Below, in pieces: positions 1-9,039 of a DNA stretch of 23,064 bases. Where the stretch lies: the NCBI GenBank assembly GCA_022925895.1, contig JAKSYS010000810.1, positions 1 to 23,064 of the forward strand, written 5' to 3'. This stretch comes from Fragilaria crotonensis (lineage: Eukaryota; Bacillariophyta; Fragilariophyceae; Fragilariales; Fragilariaceae). Made by a program: the position numbers and the translations under genes. The notes beneath the pieces were generated by a model, which did not search any database, had not been told where the DNA came from, and worked only from the letters and a program-made list of their open reading frames with translations. The number at the start of each line of letters is the position of its first letter. The stretch's first letter is position 1.

Positions 1-43
1 CGCCATCCACCATTTGTTCAGCGAAATCAGTAGTAACCGCACC

Positions 44-1243
44 ATGAAGCTTCCTACCTCTGCGTCATTGCTTTGCCTAATGGGAGCCACGAGCGCCTTT
101 CAATCCCCCTCAATGTCTCCCAAGTCCACGACAACGAGGATTTTGACATCGCAATCGTCGATCGCAGAAAGCATTGATTTTGACGCCATCAAAGATCGCC
201 TGGTCAGTGAATTTAGGGAGATTTCAGCGTGTGCCAGTATAATGATAGGGCCCATATTTCAACCAGACATCTCCGTGACTCCTGAAGATGTCGTCATGGT
301 CTGTGATGAGTTGGATGCGCTCACGCTCGATTCGAGCCTTTTCACCTCTGAACAACTGCAATTGCGACGACGATCATTAGAATTCAAGCGATATGAACTT
401 TTGGCAAAGATGATGAGAAAGGATTATAACGCCTACGTTGCGACTGCCTCGTTTTTGTCGCCAAGCAGAATCCCTCGTCTGAAGCTACCTAACCTACAAG
501 ATATTCCATTCGATAAGGCACTAGCAGCTACCCTGGCTACAGAAAGTGGTCTCGTCGCAGACTGCACGTTGGAAGATATGGAATACAACGAATCAATTCT
601 TGACAAGCTCTTGCTAAATCTTTTTCGCAAGCTTGTGGTGCAGAATACGGGAGGGATCACAAGCGATAAGCCTGGGATTGAGGGCCTCCTGGAGCAAGGC
701 CGAGCGTACTTGCTTCAACCGGGACAAACTGACCAGAACCAACACAAAATGGTCCGTGACACCCTCGCCGGACTGATGACTCCTGCCCTGCCACCCTTCT
801 ACCGCATCTTTATGTCGGGTATTGTCCCCAAGTTGGGAACGGACTTGGATGGGAAACAATTCGGGCCTTGGTTTTATGCACCATTCCTAACATCCTTCGT
901 AACGCCCACCTTTTTTGGGTTCCTTGTAGGGCCGTCCTAACCAAATCGTCGCAAAGACGGTCATCTAGGAGGCCTTGTCGTGGAAAAGTGCAAATTCTTG
1001 CAGGAAAGTGGTTGCAAAGGTTTGTGCCTTCATCAATGCAAATTGCCAGCGCAACAATTCTTCAAGAATGAGCTGGGGCTGGCGCTCACAGTGTCGCCAA
1101 ACTTCGTGACGCAAGAATGCCAATGGAGCTTTGGCGAAGAACCATTGCTCCCTTCGGACGATCCCTCTTTCCCGAAGGGATGTTTGGTGGGATGCGAGTC
1201 CAGAAAAGCCGTTGCAGGAACTAATGTGGACTTGTGTAACTAA
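44..1243 (+). pseudogene. D27-like beta-carotene isomerase gene with in-frame stop
   Basis: Seen: the ATG at 44 opens a frame with a signal peptide ending in TSA|FQ, the diatom plastid-import motif. The frame runs 298 codons to a TAA at 938-940. The same frame then stays open to TAA at 1241-1243 and encodes the family's hallmark C-terminus: VVEKCKFLQESGCKGLC, CKLPAQQFF, LGLALTVSPNF and ECQWSFGE (Cys-rich DUF4033 domain). The full frame would give 399 residues. Known: D27 proteins are plastid iron enzymes that isomerise all-trans to 9-cis beta-carotene, and many algal paralogues are uncharacterised. Inferred: the stop cuts off the conserved domain, so this is a nonsense allele, a pseudogene, a sequencing error or a readthrough case. 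No nearby GT-AG pair whose length is a multiple of three removes the stop. The family call is firm; the substrate is not known. Confidence 0.82.
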
Positions 1244-1926
1244 GTATGCATCAATGTGATGCTTTCTCTCGACATGGCTATCATCGCGGCTTACTTTCCC
1301 TATCTACCGATTGTTTTCCTCATAGAATTGGTTGGCAGTCAGTTCTCGAATCGTTCGGATGGGGCTGAGGTTGGGCGACGTAACGTAAGCCCGTTACGAA
1401 GCAAGTTAACATGTACGGCGAAGGCTCAACCCCCTGATTTGTACTACAGAAGTAGGGGGACTACTCTGGTAACATGGTACCATACTCCTTACTCTAGAGA
1501 GTCTCTATCAGAGAGATTGAGACTTGTCGATGTGCTCTATGCTCTACGTCGTATGTGCACACATTCTATAGGTACGCAGTCCTTGATGGCCATTGGATCT
1601 CGGAACTCGTTTTAGGCGGACGGTACAGGTACTCCAGTAGATTTGAGACCGTTATTTGATTAACCGCTATAAAAGATTTCGAGCCTAAATGAATTTTAAA
1701 CTTTGCAAGGCGCTACGCTAATTTTCTTGCATGAATACGTATTCCTTCCAACTGGATGGCTCTCGACACTCCTCAGACCTCTGACTTGTCTGTGATGGCC
1801 CTACACGAACCACGCAAATCGAATTTGGACCCCACACAACGTCAGTCGCCATCAGAAGAAAGAAAACAATCCGCGCAGATATAAAAACGGATTATAATCT
1901 CCATCGACGAGGCAAAAGACTGTATT
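1244..1926. other. Intergenic region between D27-like and EF-Ts genes
   Basis: No supported gene. An open stretch of about 118 codons from an ATG at 1259 has no recognisable domain and is not called. The region holds short palindromic runs, such as AGTCTC...GAGACT near 1500-1530, and GTAC-rich patches. The last 60 bases probably hold the EF-Ts promoter. Confidence 0.6.
1880..1887 (+). promoter_or_regulatory. TATA-like box upstream of plastid EF-Ts
   Basis: TATAAAAA lies 40 bases before the EF-Ts ATG at 1927. If used, it implies a 5' UTR of only some 10-20 bases. Motif and position are seen; function is inferred. A second TATA-like run (TATAAAAG) lies near 1668. Confidence 0.4.
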
Positions 1927-4309
1927 ATGAAGCTTTCTACTAGCATTGTCTTGTTGTCCTTGGTCGCCACAGGAACTGACGGCTTTGGCGTTCAAAGGGG
2001 TCAGGTGTCGATGCGCATCGGACATTACGACATGGTCCGTCGTCAGAAGTTCAACAAACTCCTCACCAAGGTCGAAGAAAGTCCCACGAAGGAGACTGTC
2101 GCTACTGTTCTTTTGACCCCTGAGACCAGTGATCTCATCGAAAAGTGTAACTGGAAGTTGCGCAACACGATGATTCGCAAGGTGACGGCTATTGCACGAG
2201 CAAACGGTGCCGACGTTGATGCCTCGTTTGGTGTTCGGTAAGTTCGATGTTTAGATAACGTTGATGTTGATCTGGTACACTCTTTGGCATTGCAACTCAT
2301 TGCTTCTTAATGACTGGCATAGGCCATCACAGAGCGAAAAGGAGCTCATTGACCAAGCGAGAAAAGTTGAAACATTAGCAGCACGTGCAGCCAAGAGAGA
2401 AGCTGAACAAGCAGCTGCGAAGGCTCTGGCAGAAACGAAGGCCAAGAATAAAGCCGCCCGGAGTAAGTGAAACCTGTGCTTTCTTTTTATCCGTCCTGGC
2501 TCGTACCGTGTCTTACATCTGCTGTCGTTTTCAGTTGAAAAGACCAAAGAGGCGCTCGCACGTGCAGCAGAAGCGAAAAAGATCGCATCTCCTCCTGCAC
2601 CGGTGCCAGTTGCCGTTGCCGAACCGGAGCCCATTGCCGTTGTAGAGCCGGAGCCAGTTGCTGTTGTGGAACCGGAGCCTGTTGCTGTTGTGGAACCGGA
2701 GCCAGTTACCGTCGCTGAACCGGAGCCAGTTGCCGTTGCCGAACCAGAGCCTGTTGCTGTTGTGGAACCGGAGGCAGTTGCCGTTGCTGAACCGGAGCCA
2801 GTTGCCGTTGCTGAACCGGAGCCAGTTGCCGTTGTGGAACCTGAGCCAGTTGCCGTTGCTGAACCGGAGCCGGTTGCCGTTGCTGAACCGGAGCCAGTTG
2901 CCGTTGTGGAACCTGAGCCTGTTGCCGTTGTGGAACCTGAGCCTGTTGCCGTTGCTGAACCGGAGCCAGTTGCCGTTGCTGAACCGGAGCCAGTTGCCGT
3001 CGCTGAACCGGAGCCAGTTACCGTCGCTGAACCGGAGCCAGTTGCCGTTGCCGAACCAGAGCCAGTTGCCGTTGCCGAACCAGAGCCAGTTGCTGTTGCT
3101 GAACCGGAGCCAGTTGCCGTTGCTGAACCGGAGCCAGTTGCCGTTGTGGAACCTGAGCCAGTTGCCGTTGTGGAACCTGAGCCTGTTGCCGTTGTGGAAC
3201 CTGAGCCAGTTGCCGTTGCTGAACCGGAGCCGGTTGCCGTTGCTGAACCGGAGCCAGTTGCCGTTGCTGAACCGGAGCCAGTTGCCGTCGCTGAACCGGA
3301 GCCAGTTGCCGTCGCTGAACCGGAGCCAGTTGCCGTTGCCGAACCAGAGCCAGTTGCCGTTGCCGAACCAGAGCCAGTTGCCGTTGCCGTTGCCGAACCC
3401 ACGCCTGCAGCCGCTACACCTGCTGCTTCCGGCGGAGACATCACACCTAAGAGAATCAAAGAGCTCCGAGATGCCACTGGTGCCGGAATGATGGACTGCA
3501 AGAAGGCACTCATCGATTCTGACGGCGACATGGAAGCTGCCACAGAAGTTCTTCGCGCCAAGGGTCTCGCCAAGGCCGACAAGAAGGCTAGCCGCATCGC
3601 CGCTGAAGGAAAGATCGCGGGTGCTACTTCGGGTAGCAAGGCAGTACTTGTCGAAATCAACTGTGAGACTGACTTTGTCGCGAAAGATGCATCCTTCATG
3701 GAATTCACCAAGGGAGTTGCCAATGCCGCACTGGCCGTTGGTGGAGATAATGTTGAAGAGCTGTTGGGTGTCAGCGTAGATGGCTCTACAGTTGAAGAAA
3801 CTCGCCAAGCCCTCGTTGCAAAGATTGGAGAAAATATCCAGGTTCGCCGTCTTGTCGGACGTGGAGGTGGCGATACCACAGTCGGCGCGTACGTCCACAT
3901 GAACCGCATTGGAGTTCTTGTGGAAATTGAGGGAGGAACCCCTGAACTAGCTGAAGATGTTGCCATGCATGTTGCTGCCATGAACCCGCCATTCGCCAGG
4001 CCAGAAGATGTTTCCCAAGAAGTTTTGGATAAGGAGCGCGACTTCCTTACACAACAAGCATTGGACTCTGGAAAACCGAAAGAGATTGTTGAGAAGATGA
4101 TTGAGGGCCGAATTCGCAAATACCTGGAGGAAATCTGTCTGGTTTCCCAAACCTATGTGAAGACTAACGACAAAACAGTTGGAAAGCTGTTGGAAGAGAA
4201 CGGTGCCAAGATGGTCGGCTTCACTAGAATTGAAGTCGGTGAGGGCCTTGAAAAGAGACAGGACGATTTTGCCGCCGAGGTTGCGAAGATGGCTTCTGGC
4301 GGAGTTTAG
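1927..4309 (+). CDS. Plastid translation elongation factor Ts with octapeptide repeat array
   Basis: EF-Ts is the nucleotide-exchange factor that recycles EF-Tu-GDP to EF-Tu-GTP, here in the plastid. Three exons are read as 1927-2237, 2323-2462 and 2535-4309. The introns are GTAAGT...TAG (85 nt) and GTAAGT...CAG (72 nt), and both restore frame, giving 741 residues. Residues 1-20 are a signal peptide ending TDG|FG, a plastid-import motif. Residues about 30-103 are conserved-looking but unassigned. Residues 104-175 are Ala/Lys/Glu-rich and probably helical. Residues 176-431 are 32 copies of VAV(A/V)EPEP. Residues 453-741 are a complete EF-Ts: the UBA-like start [20 protein letters not shown], the EF-Tu-contact motif TDFV (529-532), and the core and dimerisation regions. 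There is no S1 domain like that of the green-algal PSRP-7/EF-Ts polyprotein. The EF-Ts call is very firm; the job of the repeat linker is unknown. Confidence 0.95.
2609..3376 (+). repeat. 24-bp coding minisatellite, 32 units
   Basis: Thirty-two head-to-tail 24-bp units encode [16 protein letters not shown] and rare variants ([24 protein letters not shown]). A partial unit, [10 protein letters not shown], follows. Synonymous variants recur in the same order, for example GTC-GCT units followed by GCC-GAA-CCA units, in three successive blocks. This shows that multi-unit blocks were duplicated as well as single units. Because 24 is divisible by three, gains and losses keep the frame. Confidence 0.97.
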
Positions 4310-4753
4310 ATTCAAAATAGCTTCAAATGGATTACATATATAGTTAAGGTGCACTCTAAGTTCAACGACCATTCCTACAAACGAAACACTTGAGAGACAT
4401 GCCATGTTCGTGGCATTCTACTTGTTTGCACAACACTTTCCGACGCCTATCAAGAAATCCATCCATCCATCCATCCATCCATCCATCCATCCATCCATCC
4501 CTTCTCGCGCGGAGGACCACCGTATGCCCGAGCAATCAACACGGCAAACCCGATGTCAGAAAGCAACATTGTCACTAATTACTAATTACTATTCAGCTTA
4601 TCAGTGATTCCAGTTTCGATTTTCCTCGGCCCTCTACTACCGGTAGTACAACTGTACGCCAGTACACAGTAATCCAGTAAGGTCATATGCATAGTCACAG
4701 TATTTCAACAAGTAATTCAAAATGAAAAACAGAAATGACGCCATGTTCTCCTC
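4310..4753. other. Intergenic region with ATCC microsatellite
   Basis: No supported gene. It contains the ATCC array at 4457-4500, a short ATTACTA duplication near 4575-4590, and an AGTAC/GTAC-rich stretch at 4640-4680. It should hold the EF-Ts 3' end and the promoter of the next gene. Confidence 0.6.
4457..4500. repeat. (ATCC)11 microsatellite
   Basis: Eleven perfect ATCC tetranucleotides start about 150 bases after the EF-Ts stop. It is a simple repeat, probably in 3' UTR or intergenic DNA, and likely variable in length between strains. Confidence 0.97.
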
Positions 4754-6270
4754 ATGATGCCGACCTTAGACTCTAGAGCTAAATGTGCACTTGAGGGGAA
4801 GAGTGTTGTGAGCGAAAATGCATTCGCATCCATTGATCGTATCGACGCTTTCAAGAAACAAGGCAACTCATTGCGGATCCCGGCGTCACGCATCGCGGCC
4901 TTGGCTGGCTATCACCCTTTCGCGGTCCTCCCCAAACTTCTCATTGATTTAGTCTATCAGGGACCAGTAGGCCACGCATTGCGTCTTCAAGACTGTCATG
5001 ATTTGGGGATTGAGCTTGTGTCAACGGATGTACTATTGATGGAACTAGCTCAGAAAGCCGGGAGTGACACTGCCAAAGCGTTAGAGGAGGCGATAAAAGT
5101 CAAAGAGGGATCACAAGTTTTGGAAAATGTCAAGGCCGCTGCAAGGATCAAAATGAGAATAATGGAGGAAGCGAAAAAATCCAAGAATTTGAACCGTGAA
5201 GAATTGAAACGACTGGAAGAGGGCAGTCGAAGCTATGTCGACACTGGGTTTGGAACCAGCCATGAAGATAGTGCGCTGGATCTTTTTCAGAGACAGTGCG
5301 GATGGGAAGTACGGGATCGTAATGCATCGATTATCAATTGGCCATTTGCTCGATCGGAAGATGTTGGCTACGTAGCGGAGGAGCCAACTGTGGTTCCCTT
5401 GGCTGAGGCATCCGCCCGTGAACCACACGGTCAGGTCGATGAACATCCTCACCCAGTACACCGCATGAACTCCGAGGATGACGGACTCATCGACAAGCAG
5501 AAGGTCAAGCCATTCTTTGTAATTTGTGGTGCCGTCGATGGAGTTCGGGACGAGCTTTGTTGCTGTCCAAATGATATCACCGATAGACAGGTCGGCGACG
5601 ATGATTGGAAACTGCGAAAGGTGATTGTGGAATGCAAACATCGCATGCGAAGAGGCAATGCCACGCCCCCGTTGTATGATCAGATTCAAACCACGGCTTA
5701 TTGTCTTATGTACGGCACTGAAGTAGCAGATATAATTCAAGTCTTTCGGAAAGAGAAGCAGAACAACCCGCCAGCAAAACGGACAAAGATTGACGGGAAG
5801 GTGGCAAAACTCGATGAGACTAGGCAAGGAGGTCAACACATTAAGATCGTTCAGTTTCTGCAACTGCAAGCATTAGGTGACGTATCGAGAGCACAGAGCA
5901 CCACCACCTCGTCTGCGACTGCGCAGATGGATCAGAAGGAAAATTGGATCCCGACGAGGTTGTGGAGGCAAGGCCCGACAACGCGATGGAAAAGCTGGAG
6001 CAAGCCATTGAAATTGCCGTGTATCGTCTAACACTCGATGACGGCATCAACAATCACCGACAAAACTGGCACGTGTTTATACTCCCTCGCCTCCGCTCAT
6101 TTGTTGACGCTGTCTATCGCATGAGAGCCGACGATGATACCCGAAAACTGTTCCTGCAAATGGTGGTTGAAGAGGAGCAATCGGGATACGCAACGCAAGC
6201 GAGTTGGGACATGCTCCACCGTGAGTGCCCTTGGCTGAAAGACTGTGATACGGCGTGGTCAAGAATTTAA
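4754..6270 (+). CDS. PD-(D/E)XK nuclease-like protein
   Basis: Seen: an ATG-ATG start at 4754. Exon 1 runs to about 5876, a 50-nt intron (GTGACG...GCGCAG, 5877-5926) is proposed, and exon 2 runs 5927-6270, for 488 residues. The frame shift between the two open stretches needs an intron or an indel. A 20-nt removal (5877-5896) also fits but is too short for a normal intron. The centre carries a PD-(D/E)XK-like signature: GAVDG (Asp262), then VIVECKHRMRR (Glu293-x-Lys295), then QIQTTAYCLMYG with ADIIQVF, like the Gln motif and following strand of YqaJ-type and related nucleases. A charged helical stretch lies at about 95-160. The C-terminal NWHVFILPRLRSFVDAVY looks conserved. Inferred: a DNA- or RNA-cleaving enzyme of unknown substrate. 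The superfamily is moderately sure; no specific family is recognised. Confidence 0.6.
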
Positions 6271-6324
6271 TGAAATAACGGGAACATTATTGAAAATAGT
6301 ACTCAGGATGTTGGCATCAGAACT

Positions 6325-7290
6325 TCAAGATCCCACCAGCTTTTTGAGCTCCTTCATTGCCTCTCGATGGCCTGTCTTGGTCATGACTATCACACTGCAA
6401 ATTTGCTTCTCGTCAGCCCCAAAACTCTTGGGAGCATCAATTGTGTAGAGCAACTCTGAATTGTTGGCAAATATTTCATCATCAAAATACTTATAATCGA
6501 CCATTCCACGCTCACCTGGCGTCCCAGGTGCCAGCCGGATAAAAACCCCAAAGTCCAGAGACTTCCGTTCATCTTCACCACCTTCGGCGTTCTCTACCGC
6601 CCAATCCATATCCAAGACGAGTTGCTGATGCAAGATTTCACAAATTTCAAGCGGCAAATTGACCATGCGACTGTGTAGCAAGAAACCAACGGGTCTCTTG
6701 GTCGTGCCAGACAAAACTGTCTCCATTTCGCCCTTGTGCGGTGCTGGGCATTTGTCGAGACAGAGCTGTTTCAAGTATTTGATACCATTGTCAGATGCAT
6801 TGGTCGTGAGATTTATGACAGACGCAAATCCAAAGACATTGCCATCAGTATCACCCTCAGTTGAAATGACGGTTCCAACTGAAGGGTTTTCAATCATGAG
6901 ATCTGCAAGGGAGGATGACTGAGCGGCGTACACTGTACTACTGGAATGTAAGAGGGTCTTGATGCCATAAAAGAACTTCTCTTTCATGTCCCAAAAGGTA
7001 AATTCCACATGTGTAATGTCTGGTTCTCGACTTGAAGGTTTCTTGCGCTTGCGAGATAGTTTGTCATCTTTTTTGGCAGCCGATGGCGTTTCCTCCTCAT
7101 CGGAGTCTTCGTCGGAATCGTCGGAATCTGAAACATCAGGATTTCGAATCAAAACACCCTCCAACACCAAGTCATCGTCTTCTCCGCTATCCGAATCATC
7201 CGAATCTTCGTCACTGTCTTGACGAGGTGGTACTTGGGCCACCTCTTCCGTCGCGGTCGGTTTGGTGGGTTGTTGATCCTCGCTAGACAT
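6325..7290 (-). CDS. BCP1: BCP1/BCCIP family protein
   Basis: A single-exon gene of 321 residues. Residues 1-80 are rich in Asp, Glu and Ser, followed by a basic patch (SRKRKKPSSRE), typical of a nuclear protein. The conserved domain follows: HVEFTFWDMKEKFFYGIKTL, LADLMIENPSVGTVI, VFGFASVINLTT, and GFLLHSRMVNLPLEICEILHQQ. These match yeast Bcp1 and human BCCIP. Known: Bcp1 is a nuclear chaperone for ribosomal protein Rpl23 and is needed for export of Mss4; human BCCIP binds BRCA2 and p21. It ends 54 bases from the end of the convergent nuclease-like gene and is divergent from the cobalamin gene. The family call is firm; which of the roles applies here is not shown. Confidence 0.88.
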   Translation of the reverse strand: MSSEDQQPTKPTATEEVAQVPPRQDSDEDSDDSDSGEDDDLVLEGVLIRNPDVSDSDDSDEDSDEEETPSAAKKDDKLSRKRKKPSSREPDITHVEFTFWDMKEKFFYGIKTLLHSSSTVYAAQSSSLADLMIENPSVGTVISTEGDTDGNVFGFASVINLTTNASDNGIKYLKQLCLDKCPAPHKGEMETVLSGTTKRPVGFLLHSRMVNLPLEICEILHQQLVLDMDWAVENAEGGEDERKSLDFGVFIRLAPGTPGERGMVDYKYFDDEIFANNSELLYTIDAPKSFGADEKQICSVIVMTKTGHREAMKELKKLVGS

Positions 7291-7861
7291 GATTGCTCCT
7301 TATGAATGCAAAAGGTGATTGATCAGTGATGGTATGACGGTGGATTGATGCATTTTTGTAATTGACGATCAAGCGCCGGTGTGGAGGAGAGACGCTGGAT
7401 ATTGTTCAAAATCCAAAACACGGAGAACGAAATTCGTTGGTGGCCAGTGGCCAGTGGCCAGTGGCCACGCAACTGGAAACGGGAAACACGCGAGTAATTG
7501 TTCTCTGCAAAGGTTACTGGATACATCGGATTGCAAGCCAGACGGCACCCCCGTATTTAATCCCTGTGAAGCACGTTCTTCCAAAACAAACCTGCCTCCG
7601 AACTCCGAACCTATTGTTTCTGCACAATGCGAGAAATGCGAACAGTCGAACGTTTTGATCACGCACCAGTGACACTCTTAACGGGCACAATACACCACGA
7701 ACCCGACATCGTCAGCCGTTCGGAGCAAAGAATTACCAAAGACTTGCGTATCTTCCCCATTCATTGCTCCCTTTGAGCTCGTCTTGCAATCATCTTTCAC
7801 CACGATTTTCCGTTCACAATTCATTCCCGCCGCCGTTGGGCGAGTGCGTTTTCTGGCTTCC
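7291..7861. other. Shared upstream region of BCP1-like and cobalamin genes
   Basis: This 571-bp spacer separates two divergent genes and probably holds both promoters. It contains the TGGCCAG repeat at 7441-7467. No gene is supported. The frame of the downstream gene stays open upstream to about 7682 but has no ATG before 7862. Confidence 0.55.
7441..7467. repeat. TGGCCAG tandem repeat in divergent promoter
   Basis: Nearly four copies of the 7-bp unit TGGCCAG, whose core TGGCCA is its own reverse complement. It lies midway between two divergent genes. It could be a protein-binding cluster or a chance minisatellite. Confidence 0.8.
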
Positions 7862-8932
7862 ATGGCACCTCAGACGACAACGCACATTTGCAAGCTGACA
7901 CCATCAGCAGAAGATGTTGCTGCGCTTGATATTGAAGATCTTCACCGCCAAGCTGTTCAGCGAGGTGACACGACGTATGTGGACCCAGCCACTGATTTTA
8001 TGGTCTTCACAGAACTTGCGCACCTCAAACGAGGTGTCTGTTGTGGTCGACAGTGTCGGCACTGTCCTTATGGATGGGTTAATGTTCCAGACATAACTTT
8101 CCGACGAGAACCCAAGGTTCAGAGTGGTGATAAGGATGCTGTCAAACGACTTGCCAACAAATTAATTCTCCAACATGTCGATGACGACAATGATCTGCAA
8201 CGTGCACGACAAGCAACAACCCTTAACGGAAAAGGAGGTCGCCATGGAGGGACATTGACACGGAAAAATGTCCCTTACACTCGCAAAGGCGATCAAGGAA
8301 CATCGCAATTACTAACTGGCGAGCGGCGTTTCAAAGATGACAACGCGTTTGAAGCCATGGGTACAGTCGATGAACTGTGCTCTGTGGTGGGAGTTGCTCA
8401 CGCCGAGCTTATTGCGTCTGGTATTGACAAGTATGCGAATCTCGAACAGTATTTGCTTGAAATCATGAGTCGCTTATTCGACATTGGAAGTCATCTAGCG
8501 AAACCGAAGAAAGTCCACGATGATGACGACAGCGACGAGGAAGTGGAGCATTTCCACCCGGATGGAGTAGGTGGCGGCTTTCACGAGAGTCATATTCAAG
8601 ACTTGGAAGAATGGATTGATCTGTACACTGAAGAGCTTCCTGAGCTTCTGTCTTTCATCCTTCCCACTGGAAACAAATTAGCCGCTCAACTACACGTCGC
8701 AAGAACAGTTTGTCGACGAGCGGAGCGCCGTTGTGTAACCCTGGTCGAACAAAGAGTGTGCGATCCTCAGGCTCTCAAATACCTCAATCGTTTATCCGAC
8801 TTCTTCTTTTCGGCAGCCCGGTACGCCAATTTCCGGGAAGGCAAACCAGATTTGCTGTATCGACTTCCGTATTCTGGAGCCAAGCAAAGGCATTGTGTGC
8901 CGTCAGCTAAGCCAAGTAATGTTGAATCGTAG
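7862..8932 (+). CDS. Corrinoid adenosyltransferase (PduO/MMAB type) fused to DUF5522
   Basis: The enzyme transfers the adenosyl group of ATP to cob(I)alamin, making adenosylcobalamin for methylmalonyl-CoA mutase. From the ATG at 7862 the protein has 356 residues. Residues about 40-75 form a small Cys-rich module, FMVFTELAHLKRGVCCGRQC..CPYG (Cys60, 61, 65, 68), which resembles DUF5522. Residues 139-345 are the PduO-type domain: YTRKGDQGTSQLLTGERR (ATP-binding start), EAMGTVDELCS, LFDIGSHLAKP, FILPTGNKLAA, CRRAERR (Cys284-Arg290), and YLNRLSDFFFSAARYA. An acidic Asp/Glu/His insert lies before the last helices. No clear targeting peptide follows this ATG, although the upstream open frame (7784-7861) reads like a mitochondrial presequence without an ATG, so a spliced leader exon is possible. 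It converges on the CAX gene 107 bases away. The family is very sure; the fusion is unusual. Confidence 0.92.
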   Translation: MAPQTTTHICKLTPSAEDVAALDIEDLHRQAVQRGDTTYVDPATDFMVFTELAHLKRGVCCGRQCRHCPYGWVNVPDITFRREPKVQSGDKDAVKRLANKLILQHVDDDNDLQRARQATTLNGKGGRHGGTLTRKNVPYTRKGDQGTSQLLTGERRFKDDNAFEAMGTVDELCSVVGVAHAELIASGIDKYANLEQYLLEIMSRLFDIGSHLAKPKKVHDDDDSDEEVEHFHPDGVGGGFHESHIQDLEEWIDLYTEELPELLSFILPTGNKLAAQLHVARTVCRRAERRCVTLVEQRVCDPQALKYLNRLSDFFFSAARYANFREGKPDLLYRLPYSGAKQRHCVPSAKPSNVES

Positions 8933-9039
8933 CACAAAATGAAGCAATCCTGTTTGCTTAGGATCAGCATGGCTATGTGAAGCATACATGCAGTAATGTA
9001 TCGTTCTATCTGTGTGCAGACTTATGGCGCGCGCATGCA

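Noticed and set aside
926-971. A short intron removing the D27-like stop
   Set aside because: GT at 899, 919, 926 or 934 paired with AG at 956, 968 or 971 never gives a length divisible by three, and the bases involved encode a conserved-looking stretch.
1256-1615. A 119-codon plus-strand ORF downstream of the D27-like gene
   Set aside because: No domain, biased simple sequence, and no supporting gene structure.
2251-4119. A 622-codon minus-strand ORF (and a 455-codon one) across EF-Ts
   Set aside because: It is low-complexity antisense of the 24-bp repeat, open only because the unit is divisible by three and lacks stops in several frames.
5111-5869. A 252-codon minus-strand ORF
   Set aside because: Antisense shadow of the nuclease-like gene, which has motif support.
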